A stretch of DNA of 35,311 nucleotides. Origin: an uncultured Clostridium sp. (GTDB lineage Bacteria; Bacillota; Clostridia; TANB77; CAG-508). The stretch lies in NCBI GenBank assembly GCA_945946655.1, contig CAMEWM010000013.1:1-35311 (forward strand), in the 5' to 3' direction. The first letter of the stretch is position 1. Each line of letters opens with the position of its first letter. The notes below the pieces were generated by a model. It was not told the DNA's origin, ran no database searches, and worked only from the letters and a program-made list of their open reading frames with translations. Below, one piece after another: positions 14,199-22,113 of the stretch. The position numbers were made by a program, and so were the translations under genes.

Positions 14199-15171
14199 AT
14201 GATTGAATTAGAACATATTACTAAAACGTACAAAGTAACGAAAAGGAATGCAGGTCTACAAAATGCAGTTAAAAGTTATTTTAAAAGAGAATACACAGAA
14301 GTTAAAGCATTAGATGACATATCTTTTAAAATAAACGAAGGAGAAATGGTTGGATATATTGGACCAAATGGAGCACGGAAAATCAACTACTATTAAGATT
14401 ATGTGTGGAATACTAACGCCAGATTCGGGAAAGTGCGAAATAAATGGATTTGTGCCATATGAAGATAGGCAAAGATATGTAAAAGATATTGGAGTTGTTT
14501 TTGGAAACAGATCTGCCTTATGGTGGGATGTTCCGGTGGAGGATTCTTTTGAATTATTAAAGGATATATATGATATTCCTGATGCAAAGTATAAAAAGCA
14601 AAAAGAGATGTTAACGGATATGCTTAATATACGAGAGATAATAAAGACTCCAACAAGGCAGTTAAGCTTAGGACAGAGAATGAGGTGCGAAATTGCAGCT
14701 GCATTTCTACATGATCCCAAGATAGTGTTTCTAGATGAACCGACAATTGGACTTGACAGCACATCTAAAATAGCAGTGAGAGACTTCATAAAGAAAATTA
14801 ACAAAGAAAAAAATACTACAATAATTCTTACAACTCATGATACGGGTGATATAGAAGCATTAACGAAAAGAATTATTTTAATAGGAAAAGGAAGACTTTT
14901 GTTAGACGGAAGTCTTAACAGCTTAACAAAAAGATATAGTAAAAAAATAATAAATGTAAAATATGAAGGAAAACTAAAAGTTTTACCTTTGGGAATGAGT
15001 TTAGTGGAAGAAAATCAAAATGAATTAAAAATAGAAATTGATGAAAATAAAATTCATTTGGTAGATGCTATAATATTTTTGAGTAATAGTATAAAAATAT
15101 CAGATTTAGAAGTGAACAATACTGCAATAGATGATGTAGTAGCGAATCTGTATAGGGAATATCAAATTTAA
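14199..15171 (+). pseudogene. ABC exporter ATPase, frameshifted inside Walker A
   Basis: Two overlapping frames (14,199-14,396 and 14,350-15,171) together give a 323-residue ATPase of the COG4586 type. The first frame runs to YIGPNGA and then reads RKINYY and stop; the second resumes at GKSTTIKIMCGILTPDSGKC. Removing one base, the C at 14,376, restores GPNGAGKSTT. Later motifs are intact: signature RQLSLGQRMR, Walker B IVFLDEPTIGLD and H-loop LTTHDTGD. Two permease genes follow, so this is the motor of a three-gene exporter. As sequenced, no functional ATPase can be made unless the ribosome shifts frame. GAAAGGAG precedes the ATG. The permeases remain intact, so the lesion is recent or a sequencing error. 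Confidence 0.88.
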
Positions 15172-15212
15172 ATCTTAATTATAAAAAATTAATATGAAAG
15201 GAGATATTCTTT

Positions 15213-16097
15213 ATGAAAAATAATTTAGTTGATACAAAAGAGTTGGTCCTAGTACATAAAAATAATAAATTTCAAAATATAATTAGAATAATCAAAATAT
15301 ATTTATCCTATTTTAAAATAAAGTTTTTAAATGAAATTCAATATAAAATTGCTGCTATAGCTGGAGTACTAACACAATTCGCTTGGGGCGGCATGTATAT
15401 AATGCTATATACAGCATTTTTAAAAGGTAGCAATGCAAGTGATTATACAATACCTCAAATGTGCACTTATATATGGTTACAACAAGCATTTTACTGCTTA
15501 TTTAATGTATGGTCATTAGATAATGACATTCTGGAGGAATGTAGGACAGGGAATATTTCAATGGAACTAATTAGGCCAATAGATTTATATTCAATATGGC
15601 ATGCAAAAACATTAGGAAGAAAAGTGGCAATGATGTCCTTAAGAGCTATACCAATACTAGTATTCTGCAGTATGCCATTTATGGCTCAATACAGACTAAT
15701 GGCACCTGTAAGCATTGGAGCACTAATAGCTTCTATTATTACATTATTTTTAACTGTAGCTTTAATACTAGCATATGTAATGATAATGTATGTATGCATA
15801 ATGAAAACAATGGTTTCTCAAGGTTTACGAACAACTTTTGATTTAATTATGCAATTTTGTTCAGGTGGATTAATACCAATTCCATTTATGCCAGAAGTGG
15901 TGGTCAATATATTAAAGCTCACACCTTTTTATTATATGCAAAATGTTACATTTAATATATATAATGGGTATATATCTAATCCTACCGAAATATTACAAAT
16001 AATTATAGTACAGATGGTGTGGCTAGGAGTATTTACTTTTGTTGGAAAGAAAATAATGAATAATCAACTTTCTAAAGTTGTTGTACAAGGAGGATAA
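15213..16097 (+). CDS. ABC-2 family permease (first of pair)
   Basis: This 294-residue integral membrane protein has about six helices, after an N-terminal cytoplasmic part of 40-50 residues. The segment DILEECRTGNISMELIRPID is the typical cytoplasmic motif of the ABC2_membrane_6 (COG3694/COG4587) permeases, where an L-x-R-P or I-R-P turn contacts the ATPase. GAAAGGAG stands upstream of the ATG, 41 bases after the ATPase. Its stop overlaps the next start (TAATG). It pairs with the next permease as a heterodimer driven by the frameshifted ATPase. Substrate unknown. Confidence 0.87.
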   Translation: MKNNLVDTKELVLVHKNNKFQNIIRIIKIYLSYFKIKFLNEIQYKIAAIAGVLTQFAWGGMYIMLYTAFLKGSNASDYTIPQMCTYIWLQQAFYCLFNVWSLDNDILEECRTGNISMELIRPIDLYSIWHAKTLGRKVAMMSLRAIPILVFCSMPFMAQYRLMAPVSIGALIASIITLFLTVALILAYVMIMYVCIMKTMVSQGLRTTFDLIMQFCSGGLIPIPFMPEVVVNILKLTPFYYMQNVTFNIYNGYISNPTEILQIIIVQMVWLGVFTFVGKKIMNNQLSKVVVQGG

Positions 16098-16879
16098 TGG
16101 AAATGAGCTTATACTTAAAATATCTTTCTATGCATTTAAAAGCTTCATTAGAATATAAGAAAGCATTTATATTATCATTAATATCTAAAATGGCAACATC
16201 ATTATTTTCTGTTGTATCAATAATATTTTTATTTGATAAATTTGGTAATATAGATGGATATACATTTGAAAATGTGTTAATATGTTTTTCAGTATCATAT
16301 TTAGGTTTCTCGACAGCAGAATGTTTTTTTAGGGCTTTTGACCATTTTGACAGAATGATTGGAAATGGTGAGTTTGATAGAATGTTAGTAAGACCTAAAA
16401 ATTTAGTATTACAAGTGCTAGGAAGTGAGATTGAATTTAATAGGATCGGTAGAACTATAGTAGCACTCATAATATTTATTACTGTCTTAGTAAGACAACC
16501 AGAATTATTAAAACTGGACAGGCTATTTACTCTTATATTAATGATGGTAGGAACGATTATTATTTATGCAGCATTATTTATATTAAAAGCTGGAATCACT
16601 TTTTTTACAACTCAAAGCTTAGAAATAATGAATATATTTACTGATGGAGTAAGAGAACTGGCACAATACCCGCTAAGCGTATATCATAAATGGGTACAAA
16701 ACTTTTTTACTTATATTTTACCTATTGCATTAGTAAATTATTTTCCTCTTTTATATGTAATAGGAAAAACTAACAATAAATTTTACATGTTTTTACCAAC
16801 AATGTCAGTACTATTCGTAATACCGTGTTATATTGTTTGGAAAATAGGATTAAAAAAATATAGATCTACTGGTTCGTAA
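16097..16879 (+). CDS. ABC-2 family permease (second of pair)
   Basis: This 260-residue membrane protein has about six helices. DHFDRMIGNGEFDRMLVRPK is the matching cytoplasmic motif to the RPID element of the previous permease and places it in the same ABC2_membrane_6 superfamily. Start ATG overlaps the previous stop by one base, with AAGGAGG just upstream; an alternative ATG two codons later is possible. It is the partner subunit of the exporter. mntP follows after 49 bases with no terminator between, so it may be the last gene of this transcript. Confidence 0.87.
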   Translation: MEMSLYLKYLSMHLKASLEYKKAFILSLISKMATSLFSVVSIIFLFDKFGNIDGYTFENVLICFSVSYLGFSTAECFFRAFDHFDRMIGNGEFDRMLVRPKNLVLQVLGSEIEFNRIGRTIVALIIFITVLVRQPELLKLDRLFTLILMMVGTIIIYAALFILKAGITFFTTQSLEIMNIFTDGVRELAQYPLSVYHKWVQNFFTYILPIALVNYFPLLYVIGKTNNKFYMFLPTMSVLFVIPCYIVWKIGLKKYRSTGS

Positions 16880-16928
16880 TATATGCATTATATCTGAATA
16901 TAAATTATAATAACAAAAGGAGAAATAT

Positions 16929-17495
16929 ATGGGAACAATAGAAATATTACTAATAAGTGTAGGATTAGCAATGGATGCTTTTGCAGTATCAGTATGCAAG
17001 GGGTTATCAATGAAGAAAATGAATTGGAAAAAAGCTATAATTATAGGACTATATTTTGGCATATTCCAAGCATCAATGCCAGTCTTAGGATATTTTCTAG
17101 GTACTACATTTGAACAATTTATAACGAATATAGATCATTGGATAGCTTTTGTTTTACTATCAGCGATAGGTGGTAATATGATAAAAGAATCGTTTGATCA
17201 AGAATCAGAAAATTGTAACGATAATGTTGATGTAAAAACAATGGTAATATTAGCAATAGCAACAAGTATTGACGCTCTAGCAGTTGGAATTACATTTGCT
17301 TGCTTAAGGATAAATATTGTATTACCAGTAATATCAATAGGAATTATAACATTTATTTTATCAGTAATAGGCGTAAAAATTGGAAACAAATTCGGTGATA
17401 AATATGAAAACAAGGCCGAATTCATAGGGGGATTAATTTTAATATTATTAGGAATTAAAATATTATTAGAGCATCTTGGAATAATAAATTTCTAA
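16929..17495 (+). CDS. mntP: MntP-type manganese efflux pump
   Basis: This 188-residue protein has six hydrophobic helices in two homologous halves, each with the conserved Asp motif: [14 protein letters not shown] (Asp16) and [11 protein letters not shown] in the second half. This is the hallmark of the MntP (formerly YebN) family, which exports Mn(II) and protects against manganese excess. AAAAGGAG precedes the ATG. Many mntP genes are controlled by a yybP-ykoY manganese riboswitch, but the 49-base upstream gap is too short to hold one. It may be transcribed with the ABC permeases. Confidence 0.93.
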   Translation: MGTIEILLISVGLAMDAFAVSVCKGLSMKKMNWKKAIIIGLYFGIFQASMPVLGYFLGTTFEQFITNIDHWIAFVLLSAIGGNMIKESFDQESENCNDNVDVKTMVILAIATSIDALAVGITFACLRINIVLPVISIGIITFILSVIGVKIGNKFGDKYENKAEFIGGLILILLGIKILLEHLGIINF

Positions 17496-17533
17496 ATATC
17501 GCAATTTCTTATTGCCAATATATAATTGGAAGA

Positions 17534-17575
17534 TGTTTGCTTTTATCAATTTGATAAAAACAAACACTTTTTTTA
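17534..17575 (+). terminator. Rho-independent terminator after mntP
   Basis: TGTTTG (17,534-17,539) pairs with CAAACA (17,561-17,566), and TTTTATCAA inside pairs with TTGATAAAA; a run of seven T residues follows. It lies just beyond the true end of the converging deacetylase gene. Confidence 0.88.
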
Positions 17576-17593
17576 TTCATTGCAAGATTGTAG

Positions 17594-18452
17594 TTATTCT
17601 AAAAGTTTATTAAAGAAATTTTCGGTAGATATACCATATTTTCTATTGTTCCTTTTTAATGAATATAAGCATTCAGGATCTTTGGTAATGTAATTAACTC
17701 CGACTTGTGCATGAAAGACTTGCCTTAAAGCCTAAGCTTTTTATAATTAGAATGGATTCTTTAGAGATAGCACCAAAAGGATAAGTAAAAGTATTAGGAA
17801 TATAGCCGTTGCAATTTTCTTTAAATTCATTTTGCAACTTAGTAATGTCATTAGTAAGAAGTGTAGTATATCTATCTAAAGACTCTGAAGAAATTTTCTT
17901 ACAACCTTTTCTATCATTTTTAATAGAATGAAAATTATATGTGTGGTTCTGAAATTCTATACAGCCATCAGTAATTAACTCATTAATGTCTTTCCAGCGT
18001 AGGTGACCATAATTTAGATTGGCTTCGTCAACCTCTGAAAAATTATCTGTATATTGACCGACAATAGAAATAACAGCTTTCATATTATATTTGTGTAGAA
18101 GCGGAACAGCATAGCTTAGATTATTGTAGTATCCATCATCAAATGTAATTATAATTGGCTTTTCGGGAAGGGGATAGTCATTATAAACATAACCTATTAA
18201 ATCAGTCATTGTAATGGTGCTATATCCTTTGCTTTGGATATATTTTAAGTCATTCTCCAATGTATCTGGGTGTACTATATAGTTACCACTTTTGGATTTG
18301 AGAACACTGTGATACATAATAATAGGCAATTTAATTCCATCTTCACTTTTAGCAAATGAAAATGAATATGCAAAACAAACAGATACAATAATAATAGATA
18401 TTACTACTAAAGTAATTTTATAATTTAATTTGAAAACTTTAAAATTTATCAT
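17594..18452 (-). pseudogene. Polysaccharide deacetylase, frameshifted near its C-terminus
   Basis: The open frame gives 252 residues with an N-terminal signal-anchor (about 12-33), then a NodB domain: LPIIMYHSV (42-50), the catalytic/metal motif TFDDGY with Asp105/Asp106, the metal His pair in NHTYNFHS (His170, His175) and TYPFGAIS (224-231). It should N- or O-deacetylate cell-surface polysaccharide or peptidoglycan outside the membrane. The frame ends early at SCTSRS. One base away, the downstream minus-strand frame reads VNYITKDPECLYSLKRNNRK, then YGISTENFFNKLLE and stop at 17,594, the usual C-terminal tail of such proteins (D-P-x-x-L-x-R-x-x-R/N). A single-base insertion at about 17,699 explains the break. 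The NodB core is complete, so a truncated protein might retain activity. Confidence 0.82.
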
Positions 18453-18524
18453 AATATAATATATGAATAAACAATAATTTTATTGATAAAAACAGAATAA
18501 AACATGTGAATATTATAAAAAAAC

Positions 18525-18553
18525 TTGCAATATTAATGTATTAAGTATATAAT
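18525..18553 (+). promoter_or_regulatory. Sigma-A promoter of the symporter gene
   Basis: TTGCAA (18,525-18,530), 17 bases, then a perfect TATAAT (18,548-18,553). Start of transcription near 18,560 leaves a leader of about 60 bases. Confidence 0.75.
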
Positions 18554-18584
18554 GATTAACGAATTAGGAGATATAACTATATTT

Positions 18585-18610
18585 CCTTAATAACGCTCTT
18601 TTTATTAAGG
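18585..18610 (+). promoter_or_regulatory. Leader hairpin that masks the symporter ribosome binding site
   Basis: CCTTAATAA (18,585-18,593) pairs perfectly with TTATTAAGG (18,602-18,610). The right arm carries the AAGG of the AAGGGAG Shine-Dalgarno, 11 bases before the ATG. Folding would block ribosome entry, so translation may be controlled by temperature, an RNA or protein ligand, or coupled transcription. Function inferred from geometry. Confidence 0.5.
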
Positions 18611-18621
18611 GAGAAAGTATT

Positions 18622-19884
18622 ATGAAAAAATTTTTTAAAACTTACAAGTCAGTTATTATACTTTTAGCTGCAATAATAATTGGCGCTATCGTAGGAGTAG
18701 TATTCAAAGAAAAAGCAGCTGTCTTAAGCCCATTTGGGGATATCTTCTTAAATTTAATGTTCGTTGTAATCGTACCATTAATATTCTTAAGTATCTCAAC
18801 ATCAATAGCTAAAATGAAACAACCTAAGAGATTGGGTAAAATTATGATAACAATAGTTGCAATGTTTGTTGTTACATCTTTAGTAGCAGTTTTAATTGGA
18901 TTAGCAGTGGCATATCCAGTAAAACTAGTAAATGCAGAAGACGGAGAAATGATTAGAGCTTCATTAGAGGAAGAAAGTGTAGATGAAAGTTCTGAATCTG
19001 AAGAGGAAGAACAGACAATACTAGAAAGAACAGTAAGTGCTATTACTGTAAATGATTTCTCAAAACTACTATCAAAAAGTAATATAATAGCTATAATAGT
19101 ATTCTCTATATTATTTGGAATAGCTATGAATATGGCAGGAGAAAAAGCAAAGCCAGTAGAAGATTTTCTAAATTCTGCATATGAAATTATTATGAAACTA
19201 ATAAATATAATAATGTACTATGCACCAATAGGACTTGGATGCTACTTTGCATCTTTAGTTGGAACCTTTGGAGGCTCAATAGCTGTTGGATATGCAAGAA
19301 CATTCGCAATATATTTAGTTGTCGCAATATTATTTTACATAATTGTTTATACACTATATGCATTTATAGCAGGAGGAAAAAGAGGAGTTGTTGCATTCTG
19401 GAAAAATATTATTCCTGCAACAGTCACAGCATTAGGAACTTGTTCGTCTGCAGCATCAATACCAGTAAATGCAGAAGCTTCTAAGAACATAGGAGTTTCA
19501 CCTGATATAGCAGAAACAATGATACCATTAGGAACTAGTTTCCACAAAGATGGTTCAATAATAGGCTCAGTATTTAAGATAATGTTCTTAGTATGCTTAT
19601 TTGGAACAAATGCCGGAATAGGGCAAATTGCAATAGTGGCTCTAATAGCAAACTTATTGATTACAGCAGTTCCAATAGGTGGAGGAACAATATCAGAAAT
19701 GTTAATACTAACAATGATGGGATATCCGGTTGCGGCATTACCAATACTTACAATAATTGCAACAATAATAGATGCTCCAGCTACAGTATTAAATGTAATT
19801 GGTGATACAAGTGCATCTATGCTTGCAGCAAGAATAGTTGATGGCAAAGATTGGATGGATAAAAAAGAGAAGATATCAGCTTAA
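18622..19884 (+). CDS. Dicarboxylate/amino acid:cation symporter (DAACS family)
   Basis: This 420-residue transporter has the Glt(Ph)-like layout: six N-terminal helices, hairpin HP1 with the Ser-rich tip ALGTCSSAASIP, TM7 with the motif SFHKDGS in place of the usual NMDGT, and HP2 (PIGGGTISEML). It takes up dicarboxylates or amino acids with Na+ or H+. An unusual acidic insert (LEEESVDESSESEEEEQ, residues 115-131) lies in the extracellular loop between helices 3 and 4. The variant TM7 motif occurs in some DAACS members whose substrates differ from glutamate and aspartate, so I do not assign a substrate. It is monocistronic, with its own promoter, leader hairpin and terminator. Confidence 0.88.
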   Translation: MKKFFKTYKSVIILLAAIIIGAIVGVVFKEKAAVLSPFGDIFLNLMFVVIVPLIFLSISTSIAKMKQPKRLGKIMITIVAMFVVTSLVAVLIGLAVAYPVKLVNAEDGEMIRASLEEESVDESSESEEEEQTILERTVSAITVNDFSKLLSKSNIIAIIVFSILFGIAMNMAGEKAKPVEDFLNSAYEIIMKLINIIMYYAPIGLGCYFASLVGTFGGSIAVGYARTFAIYLVVAILFYIIVYTLYAFIAGGKRGVVAFWKNIIPATVTALGTCSSAASIPVNAEASKNIGVSPDIAETMIPLGTSFHKDGSIIGSVFKIMFLVCLFGTNAGIGQIAIVALIANLLITAVPIGGGTISEMLILTMMGYPVAALPILTIIATIIDAPATVLNVIGDTSASMLAARIVDGKDWMDKKEKISA

Positions 19885-19945
19885 AATATATTAATATGAA
19901 ATAAAATACGAATAAACTTAAACGAATAAAAAGAAGATATAAATT

Positions 19946-19978
19946 AACGGCTAACAATAAAAGTTAGTCGTTTAATTA
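19946..19978 (+). terminator. Terminator-like hairpin after the symporter
   Basis: AACGGCTAAC (19,946-19,955) pairs with GTTAGTCGTT (19,963-19,972; one G-U pair), followed by TTAATTATT. Confidence 0.65.
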
Positions 19979-19999
19979 TTTGTATGCTTCTGCCAGATA

Positions 20000-20028
20000 T
20001 TGCACAAAAAGTTTTATTGTGATATTAT
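20000..20028 (+). promoter_or_regulatory. Extended -10 promoter of the sugar-nucleotide pair
   Basis: TTGCAC (20,000-20,005), 17 bases, then TATTAT (20,023-20,028) with TG at the extended position. The same box is found before the PH-like gene and the gene at 11,313. Confidence 0.7.
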
Positions 20029-20096
20029 ATACACAAATTATATTCAAAAAATATATTATATAATAAAACAAAGAAAGGAGAGTATTGATAAATTAA

Positions 20097-21371
20097 TTGA
20101 TCAATACACATAAAGATATGTATACTGAACAAGAATTAGCACAAGCTAAAACAATATTAAAAGAAAATAAACAAGAAAATATATTAAAATTTTTAGAAAA
20201 TATAGAAGATAATAAAAAAGAGAAACTAATAAAGCAAATATTAGATTTAGATTTTGAACAATTAAAAAAATTATATGAAGAAACAAAAACAGAACCAGAG
20301 ATATTAGAAAAAAAGATTGAACATATTGGATATGTTGATGAATATAAGTTAACAGAGGAAAAGAAGAATAGATATACAACTTTAGGAGAAGAAGTAATAA
20401 AAAACAATCAATATGCAGTAGTAACGATGGCAGGAGGACAAGGTACTAGACTAGGGCATAAAGGACCAAAGGGTACTTTTAAAATAGATGTAAAGCCAGA
20501 ACCAAAGTATTTATTTCAAATATTAGCGGAAAATCTAGAGATTGCAAATAAAAAATACAATATAACTTTACCATGGTATATAATGACAAGTACAGAAAAT
20601 AATAAAGAGACAGTAAACTTTTTTGAAGAACATGGATACTTTGGATATCCAAAGGAGAGTGTTAAATTCTTCATGCAAGGAAATTTACCATTGCTATTGA
20701 AAAATGGAGATTTAATAATAGATAAAGATTATACTATCAAAGAAGCTGCAGATGGAAATGGATGCATATATAGAGCTATGGCAAAATCTGGTGTACTAGA
20801 TGAAATGAAACAAAATAACATTAAATGGATATTTATAGGATCTGTTGATAATGTTCTTTTAAATATGGTTGATCCTATTTTAATTGGCTTAACAATAGAA
20901 GAAGGACATGAAGCAGCATCAAAGTCTGTTGCTAAGGCAAACCCAAAAGAGAGAGTCGGAGTATTTTGCAAGGCAAATGGAGTGCCATCTGTTATAGAAT
21001 ATAGTGAACTTCCAGAAGAAATGGCAGAGCAGATATATGAAGATGGTGAACTACTATTTGGTGAAGCTCATATAATGTGCAATTTATTTAGCATAGAAGC
21101 TTTAGAAAAAGTGTCTAAAATACATTTGCCATATCATGTAGCATTTAAGAAGTCAAATTATATGAATGAAAATGGTGAATTTATAGAAGTTGAAGAGCCA
21201 AATGCATATAAATTTGAAGCATTTATTTTTGATGCATTTAATTTCTTTGATGATATATCTATATTAAGGGGAAAAAGGGAAAGAGATTTTGCTCCTGTAA
21301 AAAATAAATCAGGAAATGATAGCCCAGATACTGCAAAGGAATTATATAATAACTATTGGCAAAACAAGTAA
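20097..21371 (+). CDS. UDPGP-family sugar-nucleotide pyrophosphorylase
   Basis: This protein has 424 residues from TTG 20,097, or 417 from ATG 20,118. The nucleotide-binding loop VVTMAGGQGTRLGHKGPKGT followed by KYLFQ is the signature of the UDPGP family of UDP-N-acetylhexosamine or UDP-sugar pyrophosphorylases (UAP1-like), as is LPWYIMTSTENN. It would form a UDP-sugar from UTP and a sugar-1-phosphate for wall or capsule building. The start is unclear: AAAGGAG (20,074-20,080) points to TTG 20,085, which is stopped by TAA after three codons. Neither 20,097 nor 20,118 has a good site. The next gene, an acyltransferase, lies 14 bases downstream; together they resemble the two halves of GlmU. Confidence 0.87.
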   Translation: MINTHKDMYTEQELAQAKTILKENKQENILKFLENIEDNKKEKLIKQILDLDFEQLKKLYEETKTEPEILEKKIEHIGYVDEYKLTEEKKNRYTTLGEEVIKNNQYAVVTMAGGQGTRLGHKGPKGTFKIDVKPEPKYLFQILAENLEIANKKYNITLPWYIMTSTENNKETVNFFEEHGYFGYPKESVKFFMQGNLPLLLKNGDLIIDKDYTIKEAADGNGCIYRAMAKSGVLDEMKQNNIKWIFIGSVDNVLLNMVDPILIGLTIEEGHEAASKSVAKANPKERVGVFCKANGVPSVIEYSELPEEMAEQIYEDGELLFGEAHIMCNLFSIEALEKVSKIHLPYHVAFKKSNYMNENGEFIEVEEPNAYKFEAFIFDAFNFFDDISILRGKRERDFAPVKNKSGNDSPDTAKELYNNYWQNK

Positions 21372-21385
21372 GGAGGAAAACGTAC

Positions 21386-22051
21386 ATGGAAAATTGTAAA
21401 ATTGTAAATTTATATAACCTTGAGGAAACGATTGCAAAGGACTTATTAGTACAATATTCATATCCTTGGGAAGTATTACCTAATATAAGTGGATATATTT
21501 TAGAGATTGGAAAGAAACTACCAAAGGAAGAATATAATCAGATTGGTGATGATATATGGATACATAAAACAGCAAAAGTGTTTGAATCTGCATATATACA
21601 TGGTCCAGTAATAATATGTAAAGATGCAGAAATAAGACATTGTGCATTTATACGTGGAAATGCCATAGTTGGAGAAGGTGCTGTTGTAGGAAACTCAACA
21701 GAGCTAAAAAATGTAATATTATTTAATAAAGTACAAGTACCTCATTATAATTATGTTGGTGATTCGATTTTAGGATATAAATCTCATATGGGAGCAGGAT
21801 CAATTACTTCAAATGTAAAATCAGATAAAAAATTAGTTGTCATTAAAGATGGTGAAGACAAGATAGAAACAGGATTAAAAAAGGTAGGTGCAATGCTTGG
21901 TGATAATGTAGAAGTGGGATGTGGAAGTGTATTAAATCCAGGTACTATTATTGGAAAGAACTCTAATATATATCCTCTATCATCTGTAAGAGGCGTTGTA
22001 GCAGAAAATAGTATATATAAATGTAGAAATGAAATAGTAGAGAAACAATAA
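21386..22051 (+). CDS. Left-handed beta-helix acyltransferase (GlmU C-half-like)
   Basis: This 221-residue protein starts at ATG 21,386 with AAGGAGG upstream; the longer frame from 21,356 overlaps the previous gene and has no such site. Hexapeptide repeats run from about residue 60 to 205 (IWIHKTAKVFESAYIHGPVI; AEIRHCAFIRGNAIVGEGAV; GCGSVLNPGTIIGKNSNIYP). The unit YVGDSILGYKSHMGAGSITS resembles the acetyl-CoA/substrate region of GlmU. Such trimers transfer acetyl or other acyl groups to sugar phosphates. As partner of the UDPGP gene it could make GlcNAc-1-P or another N-acetyl sugar phosphate. Confidence 0.85.
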   Translation: MENCKIVNLYNLEETIAKDLLVQYSYPWEVLPNISGYILEIGKKLPKEEYNQIGDDIWIHKTAKVFESAYIHGPVIICKDAEIRHCAFIRGNAIVGEGAVVGNSTELKNVILFNKVQVPHYNYVGDSILGYKSHMGAGSITSNVKSDKKLVVIKDGEDKIETGLKKVGAMLGDNVEVGCGSVLNPGTIIGKNSNIYPLSSVRGVVAENSIYKCRNEIVEKQ

Positions 22052-22053
22052 AA

Positions 22054-22096
22054 AATAATGTCAATATCTTAAATTTTATAAGGTATTGACATTATT
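22054..22096 (+). terminator. Bidirectional terminator between converging genes
   Basis: AATAATGTCAATA (22,054-22,066) pairs with TATTGACATTATT (22,084-22,096). T-rich DNA lies on both flanks (TTTTTATTT on plus, TTTTTTATTG on minus), so it can end the acyltransferase mRNA and the holin-like mRNA from the other side. Confidence 0.8.
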
Positions 22097-22113
22097 TTTA
22101 TTTACATTATAGA

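Noticed and set aside
14310..14804. 164-residue minus-strand frame across the ABC ATPase
   Set aside because: It is antisense to well-conserved ATPase motifs on the plus strand and has no start signal, so it is a shadow frame.
16880..16928. yybP-ykoY manganese riboswitch before mntP
   Set aside because: The gap is only 49 bases and shows none of the paired conserved loops of that riboswitch.
19347..19847. 166-residue minus-strand frame inside the symporter gene
   Set aside because: The plus strand encodes conserved transporter hairpins here; the reverse frame lacks a ribosome binding site.
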